From the NCBI RefSeq assembly GCF_000485595.1, contig NW_014577748.1, positions 99,689-163,688 on the forward strand: DNA of 64,000 nt, written 5' to 3'. Positions 45,587-54,178 of the stretch are shown piece after piece. Below the pieces are notes generated by a model that worked only from the letters and a program-made list of their open reading frames with translations, searched no databases and was not told the DNA's origin. This DNA comes from Priapulus caudatus. Lineage: Eukaryota; Priapulida; Priapulimorpha; Priapulimorphida; Priapulidae. A program made the translations under genes and the position numbers. The first letter of the stretch is position 1. Each line of letters begins with the position of its first letter.

Positions 45587-48500
45587 TTGATGATTGGCGA
45601 TGAAGCTATGAAAATGCTTGTTGATGAGATGTATACTAATCAAAAACTATGTACTTGGACATCCCTTGAACTACACGATAAGTATGTGAGTTATGGTGGT
45701 CAGTTGACACGAAAGCAAATGTTTACTAAGCTGGTTACGCATTTGGGTGATGATGTGCTAGTACTTTGTATTGAGGGTTGTGCATCTATTGTTGGATTCC
45801 GGGAGTTTGTAGGTAAAATCCTGAAGGTTGCCAAAGTTGACACTGCGGATGAGGGGAAAGAGGATGCTTTGGTGAGAAATATCACAACTGAGGCACGTGG
45901 CATTCCAGTTGACAACAAAAACTATGATCTTAGTGATTTCACCCATGCCAAATCAAAGCAACAAACAAGTGCAACACTGCTAAGGTTTGTCTCAAAGCTC
46001 ATATCGAACGGGGAAGTCACAAAAGCATCACTGAGTCTATCACAATTAATACAATATTGCATTACCAAGACCCGGAATCTAACAACACTTGGTCTGGGTG
46101 TCACACCCCACGTTTGGTAGCAGTGATCTCATTCACATTTTAAATGAACATGGATACACTGTGCCATATGATGAAGTGCTGCGGTTCCGCAAGTCGGCGG
46201 CAATGTATGTTGGTGAAAATGTTGCCACGCTGCATCAGATGATGGGGCTCTCTCGGACAGTTGGACTGATATTTGGCTGGTATGACAACTTTGACTTGCT
46301 TGTATCAACTCCAAATGGTCGACGTGAAACACATGCCATGGCAACAGAATTTCAAATGCACCCTGCTGGGATCATTGAGACTGGCAGTGCTCAGCCTGGA
46401 ATCAGAACTCTCATAAGCCCTCGCCTCACAGCAAAGCAGTCCAAATCTGTAGGCAATAACAAGGCCATGCCACTTATGCACTATACGAGCCCTAAAAAGT
46501 GATACCCCATGCAGTGTCCAATGGCAAGACGACCGGTTTAAGCTACACTGAGGTGTGTGCGCGACAGGCCAGTCTGGTGGCAGCCCAAGAGAAGGACACA
46601 CAATGACTCAACAGCCTTAGCCAGGGCCAAGATGCTATAAAGTGGAATGACTTCAATAATCAGCTAGCCAGGAGCCAGGGTGTTATAAAACATGCAAGCA
46701 CCTATATGTGACCTATATAGACATACATTCATCTTTCCGTTGACATGCAGCTGTATGTAGTAACCAAAAAGGTGTGTTGCCACCAGCCTGTGCAGTTCCA
46801 TAATGTAATTGCCCATCCTGGTGGGATGCATATTATACAGTCATTCGTTGGCTGCATCGCAAAGCTGATGTGAGGTTCAGCACTGGAAGTGTACGTGGCT
46901 GCAGCATATGGGGGGCTGACAGGTATCTTCAATGGGAAGTCCTGGGTGAAAGCCACGCGTTCCTTTCGGGGTGTATCAGCAGCACTCTTGAAGAAGTTTC
47001 TATCAACTGGACCAAATACATTTAAGCTGATAGTGCAGTAGCTGAACACTGCTCGCCTACATCGCACTGGCTGGCACTGGGTGGACAAGTTTCTTCTCCC
47101 AGCACTGCTTATCCACCAGTTTGAGCGCGCAGAGAGAGAGAGAGATAGAGAGAGAGAGAGAAGGTGACATCTACTTGAAGCAGCTGACCTTGGAGTGCAT
47201 GATGAAGTACGTTTTCCTTGCTGGCCGTGTACACTATGCCCGCTAGTTGATGACTATGTCTGCTGAGTTAGTTTGTGAGTGAATCGCTGCCATACCTATC
47301 ACTGTCCATGTGTCAGACCGTATGGACTACATCTACTGTGCATCTACACCAGGTTAATCTGCACAAAAACAGCACAATGAGTTGAGGCACCGACGTGTCT
47401 TGGATGCAAATGATCGTGATTTCATTGATGCAGAGGTGGAGAAATACCCTTACCCACTTGAAGATTACCGCCCTCATCTGTACAACCCAGTCACTGGCAA
47501 AATTGCCCCTGCTGGTGTGAATGTTGCTGATTCGATTGTGATTGGAAGATGGAAAGCAAATACATCGCCAGTCTCCTTGGTGGGTTCTACGACCCTATTA
47601 GTAGCCCCATCAAGACCAAGTCTGTTCTCACGAAGCAGGTCAAGAGCAACCAGGTCAGGCCAGTAATAGACCTTAAGAACATGTTTCTCCGGCTATTGAT
47701 GATTGGTCAGCAGCGGCAGATGGAGCTTGGACCTCTGTTTGCCTATGAGCTGTGTGCAATGCCTTCATCACTCATTGATGAGCATGGTTGTCCCCGCAAA
47801 GGCAACAAGTCAGGGTTGGTCAAATGCCTTGGTGTGCATGAGGTCTTGCCATCAGTTCCTGACATTGTCATCGTGGATGTTTCACAGCTGTTCTACAATA
47901 TTGTGTGACCACATGGTGACAGTCCCTCAGATCTGATTGCATCTATTCAATGCCGTTTAAGTCGCTATCCAGATGGTATCGCGAAAATCATTGTCTTCGA
48001 CAAGTACCAAGATGTCTCGGCCAGGGATCATGAGAGAATGCGGCGGGCTGGTGAAGTTATCATTGACTATAAACTCTCCATTACCAATCATCTGCCAAAA
48101 AAAGATGCAATAATGAAGAGCAAGAACAACAAGCAGAGGATGACAAGCGTGTTATGTCAGTGTACCTTCAATGTAGGAAAAAATGCAACAATGGATAGGA
48201 GACCTACTCGGGACGACGGTGTATTTGGTCACGATGAAGCCGACATTACCATGATCTCCTATGTCCTTATGGCTGCTACCTATGGACAAGGCGTAATCCG
48301 TGTGCTTAGTGATGACACAGATGTGTTCATCTTACTGGTGTACTGTGTGTATTGGGCACCACCGAGACATGTGCTGTCACAAAGAACATCTTTTATGCAC
48401 GTCATACTGTATCTGCTCTGGTAAAGAGAGCTGCTGCAATCCATACACTAAGAGACGAGATGCTCAGACTGAAGATGAGAAGGATGTTGAGGCAGAGGAT

Positions 48501-48593
48501 TTTGTGGAGGGTATAGATCATGAGGATGAAGGCCATGTGGATGTTGAGAATAGTCTCTCTGAATCTTATTACCTGGATGATGAGTCGGTGTAA
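45587..48593 (+). pseudogene. Academ-like transposase with PIN/XPG-like nuclease and Cys-rich tail
   Basis: Coding blocks run in order on the + strand through about six frameshifts or stops. 45587-46120 and 46089-46502 are N-terminal (FGWYDNFDLLVSTPNGR). 46735-47110 holds VDMQLYVVTKKV and IAHPGGMHIIQSF, equivalent to FDQPLY and LGGFH in the copy at 7523-9411. 47382-47908 includes GPLFAYELCAMPSSL, KGNKSGL and IVIVDVSQLFY. 48038-48350 holds GHDEADITMISY and VLSDDTDVFILLVY, the acidic clusters of a FEN/XPG-like PIN nuclease. Such nucleases cut flap or branched DNA. The tail CTSYCICSGKESCCNP then follows at once, so roughly 200 residues between nuclease and tail are deleted near 48355. The stop is at 48593 after an acidic end. 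The nuclease motifs are preserved, but the protein as a whole is dead. Confidence 0.65.
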
Positions 48594-49212
48594 GCCACTG
48601 TTTATGCACTATGCACCATGACTGTGCCTACTGCAGCTAAATAATTTACAAAATTAGACGTGTTAACAGGTGTGATTAGGGACCTACATGTTTCAAAAAT
48701 GGCTTCTTACTGTTTTTCATCGCCAAATATGTCAAATGATATATGATTATCTATTCCTGTGCATGAATAAACTAAAATGTAATTTAGTTGAAATTTTCAT
48801 TCATTGTTCATTGCTGAAAAGAAAAATTTGACCTTGACTTGACCTTTAGCTTCTGACCCTGACCTTGAATCGGAAAAATAACGTCAGAAATGGATTCTAC
48901 GCACCTAAAACCCATATAAAAGATGCATTACACATCATTTTAGGTAAAGTGGTTGAAAAGTTCAATTTTAAAGATGGCGTCCAGCGGCCATATTGCATTT
49001 ATGCAAATTACTGGAGTTGCCCAAAGTTGCCATTTGGGCAACCAAGCTGAATTAGTTTTAGGACGCCATATGAGTAAAATCAGCAAAAAAACTTCATAGG
49101 AAAGCATATTTCTAGGTTCATGAAATATCAAATCGACTATATAGCTACGTCTACACGACGAACCTTAACTCGAGTTAAGCGTCTCCTCCACGATAGGCGG
49201 CAGCACTAGTAC

Positions 49213-49222
49213 NNNNNNNNNN
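49213..49222. other. Assembly gap (10 N)
   Basis: A run of ten N between GCACTAGTAC and the GTGCGTGC array. The true length of the left minisatellite is therefore unknown. Confidence 0.99.
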
Positions 49223-49223
49223 G

Positions 49224-49254
<31 letters not shown>

Positions 49255-49535
49255 ATGCGTGTGCACGTACACGTGCGTGCGTGCGTGCGTGCGTGCGCAC
49301 GTACACGTGCGTGCATGAGTGTGTGCGTGCGTGTGCAAGTACACGTGCGTGCGTGTGCAGGTACACGTTCGTGCGTGCGTGCGTGCGCGCGTGTGCATGT
49401 GCACGTAGGCGTGCGTGCGTGCGTGCATGCGTGTGCACGTACACGTGCGTGCGTGCGTGCGTGCGTGCGCACGTACACGTGCGTGCATGAGTGTGTGCGT
49501 GCGTGTGGACGTACGCGTGCGTGCGTACGTACATC
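49223..49535. repeat. GTGCGTGC minisatellite, left half of the foldback
   Basis: It contains two similar ~185 bp blocks with GCATGCGTGTGCACGTACAC and GTGCGTGCATGAGTGTGTGC. All long frames through it are artefacts. Confidence 0.9.
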
Positions 49536-49644
49536 GTACTAGTGCTGCCGCCTATCGTGGAAGTTAAGCTAACTCGAGTTAAGGCCCGTGTAGACGCTTA
49601 ACTCGAGTTAGCTTAACCTCCACGATAGGCGGCAGCACTAGTAC

Positions 49645-50400
49645 GATGTACGTACACACGCATGCGTACTTGCACACGCACGCACACACTCATGCACGCA
49701 CGTGTACGTGCACACGCACGCACGCACGCACGCACGTGTACGTGCACACGCATGCATGCACGCACGCACGCCTACGTGCACATGCACACGCGCGCGCGCA
49801 CGCACGCACGCACGAACGTGTACCTGCACACGCGCGCACGCACGAACGTGTACTTGCAAACGCACGCACACACGTGTACTTGCACACGCACGTACACACG
49901 TGTACTTGCACACGCACGCACACACTCATGCACGCACGTGTACATGCACACGCACGCACGTGTACGTGCACACACACGCACGTACGCACGCACGTGTACG
50001 TGCACACACACGGACGCACGCACGCACGCACGTATACGTGCATACGCACGCACGCACGCACGAACGTGTACCTGCACACGCGCGCGCGCACGCACGTGTA
50101 CGTGCACATGCACGCACGCACACATGCACGCACATGTACGCACTCACGCATGCACACACGTGTACGTGCACACGCACGTACGCACGCACGAACGTGTACC
50201 TGCGCACGCGCGCACGCACGCACGTGTACTTGCACACGCACGCACACACTCATGCACGCACGTGTAGTTGCACAGGCACGCACGCACACATGCACGCACA
50301 TGTACGCACTCACGCATGCACGCACGTGTACGTGCACACGCACGCACACACGCACACACGCACACACGCACGCACGTTTACATACACACGCACGCACGCA
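49645..50400. repeat. GCACGCAC minisatellite, right half of the foldback
   Basis: It has the complementary texture to 49223-49535 but is about 2.4 times longer, with recurring CACACTCATGCACGCACGTG. The length asymmetry may reflect the gap in the left half or array growth. Confidence 0.9.
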
Positions 50401-50526
50401 TGCGTAATAAATCGGTAATAATCGCTATCGAGTGTTGTCGTGTAGACGCTACATAATCGCTAACTCGAGTTAACGCTTAACTTGAGTTAGCTTAACTCGA
50501 GTTAAGGTTCATCGTGTAGACGAGGC

Positions 50527-51460
50527 TTATGTTTCATATATGTTTTCTTATTGTATTTTGATTGTTGTTATGTTCGTGTATTGATTGTGGGTTGTTTAAT
50601 CGGACATAAAGACGTTTCTCTCGTTGGGTTGAGTTAGGGTAGTATTAGAGTAGTAATTTTTTTTTAATTGTTTAGGTTTATGTTTTTTTTAAGTGTAGAT
50701 CAGCGGGAACGCTGAATAGATGACAGGGTAGTCATTAGGGCTGTAACGATCCACCGAAATCGAATCGGTTCGCCGTATTTTCGATTCCACTTTTTCCCTC
50801 CAATAGATGGCGGCACTACGCTATATACTGTGGAGTGTATATATGCTTATATTTAAGGTGATTTATATGCTCTGGTGTTACTCACCAATGTTACTCAGCG
50901 ACTGTGCAGTGTATATATACTCTCTAGTCTATTCACCATTTAGTATTCATTGGCTATTTCTAATAATTTATTATTGCAAAATAATGAAAATATAAAAAAT
51001 AAGATAACATTTCAATATTTTGGGAATCGAATCGAGAGGCTAATATCGAGAACCGTATCGAATCGAGAGGCTTGTGTATCGCTACAGCCCTAGTAGTCAT
51101 CGTTTTGGGGAAAGGGGAGATAATGTAACATGTGTTTTGCAGGTGTTGCATGAATTAGTCAGCGAGGCTGGGCTGGGGGGTTGTTTTGGTGGTGGTCTGT
51201 GTAGACGGAGTGTCACGCATATTGTGCGACTGCATTGATGTTACAGGGAATTGGATAAGCGTGTTTTTAGGTTAGGCAGTTTCTAGGGTCATTGTGAAAT
51301 GGTGCTAGGACGCGGTCAGGGAGAACGGGTACATGTGCGTGCAGGATGTAGGAGTTTTGGGGGGAATATATAGAAAAGAGATGTAGGAGGAGAGAGAGGT
51401 CTAGTGGTGATCGTGAGAGTGAGCACACACGCTCACGCGCGGGAACGTTCTACGACAGTA
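50527..51460 (+). mobile_element. 3' internal region, polypurine tract and LTR of an LTR element
   Basis: 50527-50735 matches the inverted 3' internal sequence near 40300-40500 (CTCGTTGGGTTGAGTTAG, AAGACGTTTCTCTC). TTTTGGGGAAAGGGGAGATAA (51103-51123) is the polypurine tract. The LTR starts TGTAACATGTG at 51124 and is recognisable to about 51450, sharing CATGAATTAGTCAG and GGTTAGGCAGTTTC with the 415 bp LTRs. A hAT-like MITE is inserted just upstream of the tract. Confidence 0.65.
50736..51092. mobile_element. hAT-like MITE, 8 bp target duplication
   Basis: 357 bp with ends TAGGGCTGTAACGAT and ATCGCTACAGCCCTA (inverted, one mismatch), flanked by perfect GTAGTCAT at 50728-50735 and 51093-51100. 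Eight-base duplications are the hAT signature. Inner blocks around AATCGAATCGGTTC and ATCGAATCGAGAGG also mirror each other. It has no coding capacity. The uninterrupted host sequence is seen, inverted, near 40305. Confidence 0.85.
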
Positions 51461-51465
51461 TGCAG

Positions 51466-51532
51466 CGCTGGCAGCTATTGATCCGTGCGCCGAATGCATT
51501 GGCCGGCGCACGGATCCATAGCTGCCAGCGAA
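51466..51532. repeat. GC-rich hairpin
   Basis: GCGCTGGCAGCTATTGATCC, with CGTGCGCC, is mirrored by GGCGCACGGATCCATAGCTG. Arms are about 28 bp around a short AATGCATT-containing loop. The style resembles the palindromes at 18950-19090 and 26530-26610, which share the CGTGCGCC core. Confidence 0.8.
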
Positions 51533-51869
51533 CATTCCGCAATTTCAGTGGGGGGACACAGAGGGTAGACATTTGGGACGTGAACAGTGTTCACTTGTTA
51601 TAAAAACATAATGTCTCTGTTCGTAACCGAGCTGTGTGACGCGAAATCACAGAAATACTGACGAAATTCTCGCGTTCGCGAACCTTGCCCAGTAATGGAA
51701 AGGGCAAAGGCTATATAGACTGGGACTCGCTCACACCTCGATTACCCATCGAGTGACTAAGCTAAGCCGAGAACACGTAGCAATACATGCACAAACGCGC
51801 ACAAACACATACATCGCAATACATCGTATTATATGTTAGGACTCTAGGCTATAGGCAGTAAAAATAACC
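51533..51869. other. No gene seen
   Basis: Mixed sequence with short CA-rich runs (ACATACATCGCAATACATCG near 51810). No coding region or element boundary is supported. Confidence 0.4.
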
Positions 51870-52205
51870 GGCGCAAATCAGCTTTAGGCACCTTAGGTAT
51901 CACGAAGTGATGCACAGATTTTTGTGTATCATCAACTGATGCACAGACTTTCCGTATATCAAGGAATGATGCAAAAAACCTAACCCTAACCCTAAGTTAT
52001 AAAGTATAACCTTGGCTTAGGTATCACGAAGTGTGTTAGGGTTAGGGTTAGGGTTGAGTTAGGGTTAGGGTTTTTGCATCATTCCTTGATATACGAAGTC
52101 TGTGCATCAGTTGATGATACACAGAAATCTGTGCATCAGTTGATGATACACAGAAATCTGTGCATCACTTCGTGATACCTAAGGTGCCTAAAGTGGATTT
52201 ACACC
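51870..52205. mobile_element. Palindromic MITE carrying telomeric repeats
   Basis: Mirror arms: CTTTAGGCACCTTAGGTATC, CACGAAGTGATGCACAGA and CATCAACTGATGCACAGA run into AACCCTAACCCTAACCCTAA (51978-51998). They return through TTAGGGTTAGGGTTAGGGTT (52035-52073) and the same arms inverted, one of them duplicated. TTAGGG is the animal telomere unit. A scrap of one arm is at 26798-26900. Confidence 0.75.
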
Positions 52206-52712
52206 AAATAACCTGTATATAAATATAATTGGAACATTCAGGGTTTATTCATTTCTGTATTACATGAGCCATTATGAATTAGTTGTTTAATTTACGTTCC
52301 CAGTACACTTACTAACCTTAGCTATCAGTCTATGGATCAGTATACAGCAACTGCCGTACGCTACAAGTACAACGTCCCGTCGCTATGATATAGTAATGTA
52401 AATAACCCGACAAGACTGTACATATCAGTGTATGACTGCAAGTCTGCACTGCAAGATCATAGATTCGACATAACACGGCTACCGACCACCGCCCGGTATG
52501 TAAACAAATTTGTAAAGCTGCATCTACGCTTGTTACATACTTATTTATAGTCGTTAGTCTGCCCATAACAAAATTCGACTTTCCTTTTAATTAGATGACC
52601 TTCCGATGAAAAAAATTCCAGTTGTGGCTCGTCATTATTTAACGAATCAAACGACGAACAATAAGAAACTTTTCCATGGTTATAGCATAGACGCCATGCT
52701 ATCAATCCATGT
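52206..52712. other. No gene seen
   Basis: AT-rich sequence between two MITEs. Short frames on the minus strand have no recognisable domain. Confidence 0.4.
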
Positions 52713-53091
52713 GCATATAAACTGGTACCCGGTCGACAATTCCACACGCTACACTACGTGAGTACGTGGGTGTTGTACGTAAGTCTAGCCGTCAGGCCGG
52801 TTATAAGCGGTTAGCCCCGGCGGCCCGTGCTGCACAGGAAACGAGGCTATATGCATATAGACTGGTACCCGGTCCACAGTTCCACACGCTACACTACGTG
52901 AGTACGTGGGTGTTGTACGTAAGTCTAGCCGTCAGGCCGGTTATAAGCGGTTAGCGCCGGTGGCCCGTGCTGCACAGGAAACGAGGCTATATGCATATAG
53001 ACTGGTACCCGGTCGACAGTTCCACACGCTACACTACGTGAGTGTAGCGATATGCCGGAGTAAAGGTGGCGAACGGGTACCAGTCTACTAT
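52713..53091. mobile_element. MITE with 140 bp tandem core and GGTACC ends
   Basis: ACTGGTACCCGGTC(G/C)ACA recurs at 52721, 52861 and 53001, an exact 140 bp period over 2.4 copies. The right edge carries the inverted motif GGGTACCAGTCTA (53073-53085), so the ends form a terminal inverted repeat. Short + frames encoding a repeated peptide are products of the tandem structure. Confidence 0.7.
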
Positions 53092-53690
53092 GCCTAGAGC
53101 CTCGGCGTTCGTTGCGCCGTCTATCGCACGCCATATGTACTACACACATCAACAGAAACAAACAAAGAAGAAAGTGCAAATCCATTTTTCACAGCAAACT
53201 GAGCGCGCCGAGTCGCCAAAAAAGTTATACGAGCATTTCAAGCAAATCTCAAGCTACATGAGAAGTGAAATCCGTCGTCCAATCGCCAGAACTGCTCAAC
53301 TGAACGATTATACGGCTTTGGCGTATACCAGGACCCAGTTGAAGTAAATTCAGATACTGCAGCAATGTCGTAAAAGCTTGCCGCTGCGCGGCGTTTGCGC
53401 GCTTCACGCGGATATCCGGGCTGCAGATCGTCGAGCCGATCTTCACCCGCCAACAGTCCGAACAAGAAAAGGCGGCAACACGAGAGAGCGTGGACAATGT
53501 GCTTTTGCCGGAACAACCCGATTACTGAAGGACAATTAGAATTCATTCCCCCTCCCCAAAAATAATTTTTATGTTGCACAACCCCAAACGAACACAAACC
53601 ATAGATTAAAATGGGTTATCACACAATTATATTACATATTTTTAATAGCCTACGAACTTCGGCAGGCTAGCGCAATTGAGGGGCGGGTGT
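53092..53690. other. Unassigned, weak + open frame
   Basis: A 93-codon + frame (53066-53347) has a Lys/Gln-rich middle (HQQKQTKKKVQIHF). It starts within the MITE and shows no domain I recognise. The rest is non-coding. I do not call a gene. Confidence 0.35.
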
Positions 53691-53693
53691 TGC

Positions 53694-54027
53694 TATCCCC
53701 CGGGCGTGGAGGGAGGGTCCCGTGATACAGTTGAAGTATACTTCAAAATCATTACTCATCCAGTAACGCTAACTCTAACACCTCCAACGATAACCATAAC
53801 ACTAAACATATATATCTCGGAGCGCTATATATAGGTCCAAAAATCCACAAAAATTCATCTATGGTGTGAGGACAGATATCATGATGCAAAAACCCTAACC
53901 CTAACCCAATCCCTAACCCTAACCCTTATCCTAACCCTAACCCTGATCCTAACCACAATCCTAACACTATCCTAACACTAGTGCTGTCACGTTGCGGTAA
54001 CCTCCCTCCACGCCCGGGGGATAGCAT
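53694..54027. mobile_element. MITE with 28 bp TIRs and CCCTAA repeats
   Basis: GCTATCCCCCGGGCGTGGAG at 53694 is mirrored by CTCCACGCCCGGGGGATAGC ending at 54027. The interior holds degenerate telomeric CCCTAA repeats (53888-53960). It lies at the left, 3' end of the gypsy element. No duplication is obvious. Confidence 0.7.
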
Positions 54028-54178
54028 TACCCTTGAGGGGTCCATGCACTCGACTGTTATGGTCCAGTAACGCCATCTGGCGTGACTAATGCACCGGTTT
54101 CACTCCCCTGCTCACTAGTAATTGCCCCGATACTAGCAACAGAAACCATGTACAGCAAATAGTTCAAACCGTACGTTT
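54028..54178 (-). other. Left flank of gypsy pol, possible PPT
   Basis: On the minus strand, after the pol stop, GAGCAGGGGAGTGAAA is a candidate polypurine tract. No LTR matching the right-hand one follows before the MITE, so the 3' LTR is missing or unrecognisable. Confidence 0.35.

Larger units (their letters stand above)
39793..48960 (+). mobile_element. Academ-like DNA transposon, interrupted, with TIRs
   Basis: The left TIR is split: 39793-39865 continues at 44560-44715 after an inserted LTR element. Together they mirror the right TIR at about 48795-49020, sharing GCTGGACGCCATCTT, ATGATGTGTAAT(A/G)CATCTTTT and AAGGTCAAGTCAAGGTCAAA. Both TIR halves lie outside the coding region 45587-48593. 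The outermost ends are uncertain because the left one abuts an LTR-element fragment at about 39757. A solo LTR (44739-45466) lies between TIR and gene. Confidence 0.65.
49145..50526. mobile_element. Large foldback element with mirrored minisatellites
   Basis: Outer ends are inverted: CGTCTACACGACGAACCTTA on the left, TAAGGTTCATCGTGTAGACG on the right, each followed by TTAACTCGAGTTAA blocks. In the centre (49540-49645) CGTACTAGTGCTGCCGCC and its mirror enclose a second TTAACTCGAGTTAA pair. Each half contains a minisatellite, GTGCGTGC-type on the left and its complement on the right, so the entire element can fold back. The left half carries a 10 N gap. It is related in ends to 23775-24382. Confidence 0.75.

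Noticed and set aside
46729-47088. 119-codon minus frame
   Set aside because: It is the antisense of the Academ-like coding block holding IAHPGGMHIIQSF on the + strand.
49165-50456. Long cysteine- or histidine-rich frames in the foldback element
   Set aside because: Same minisatellite effect. Frames are open on both strands and mirror each other across the palindrome.
51978-52073. Chromosome-end telomere
   Set aside because: Repeats point in both directions inside a palindromic MITE, with ordinary sequence on both sides, so they are interstitial.
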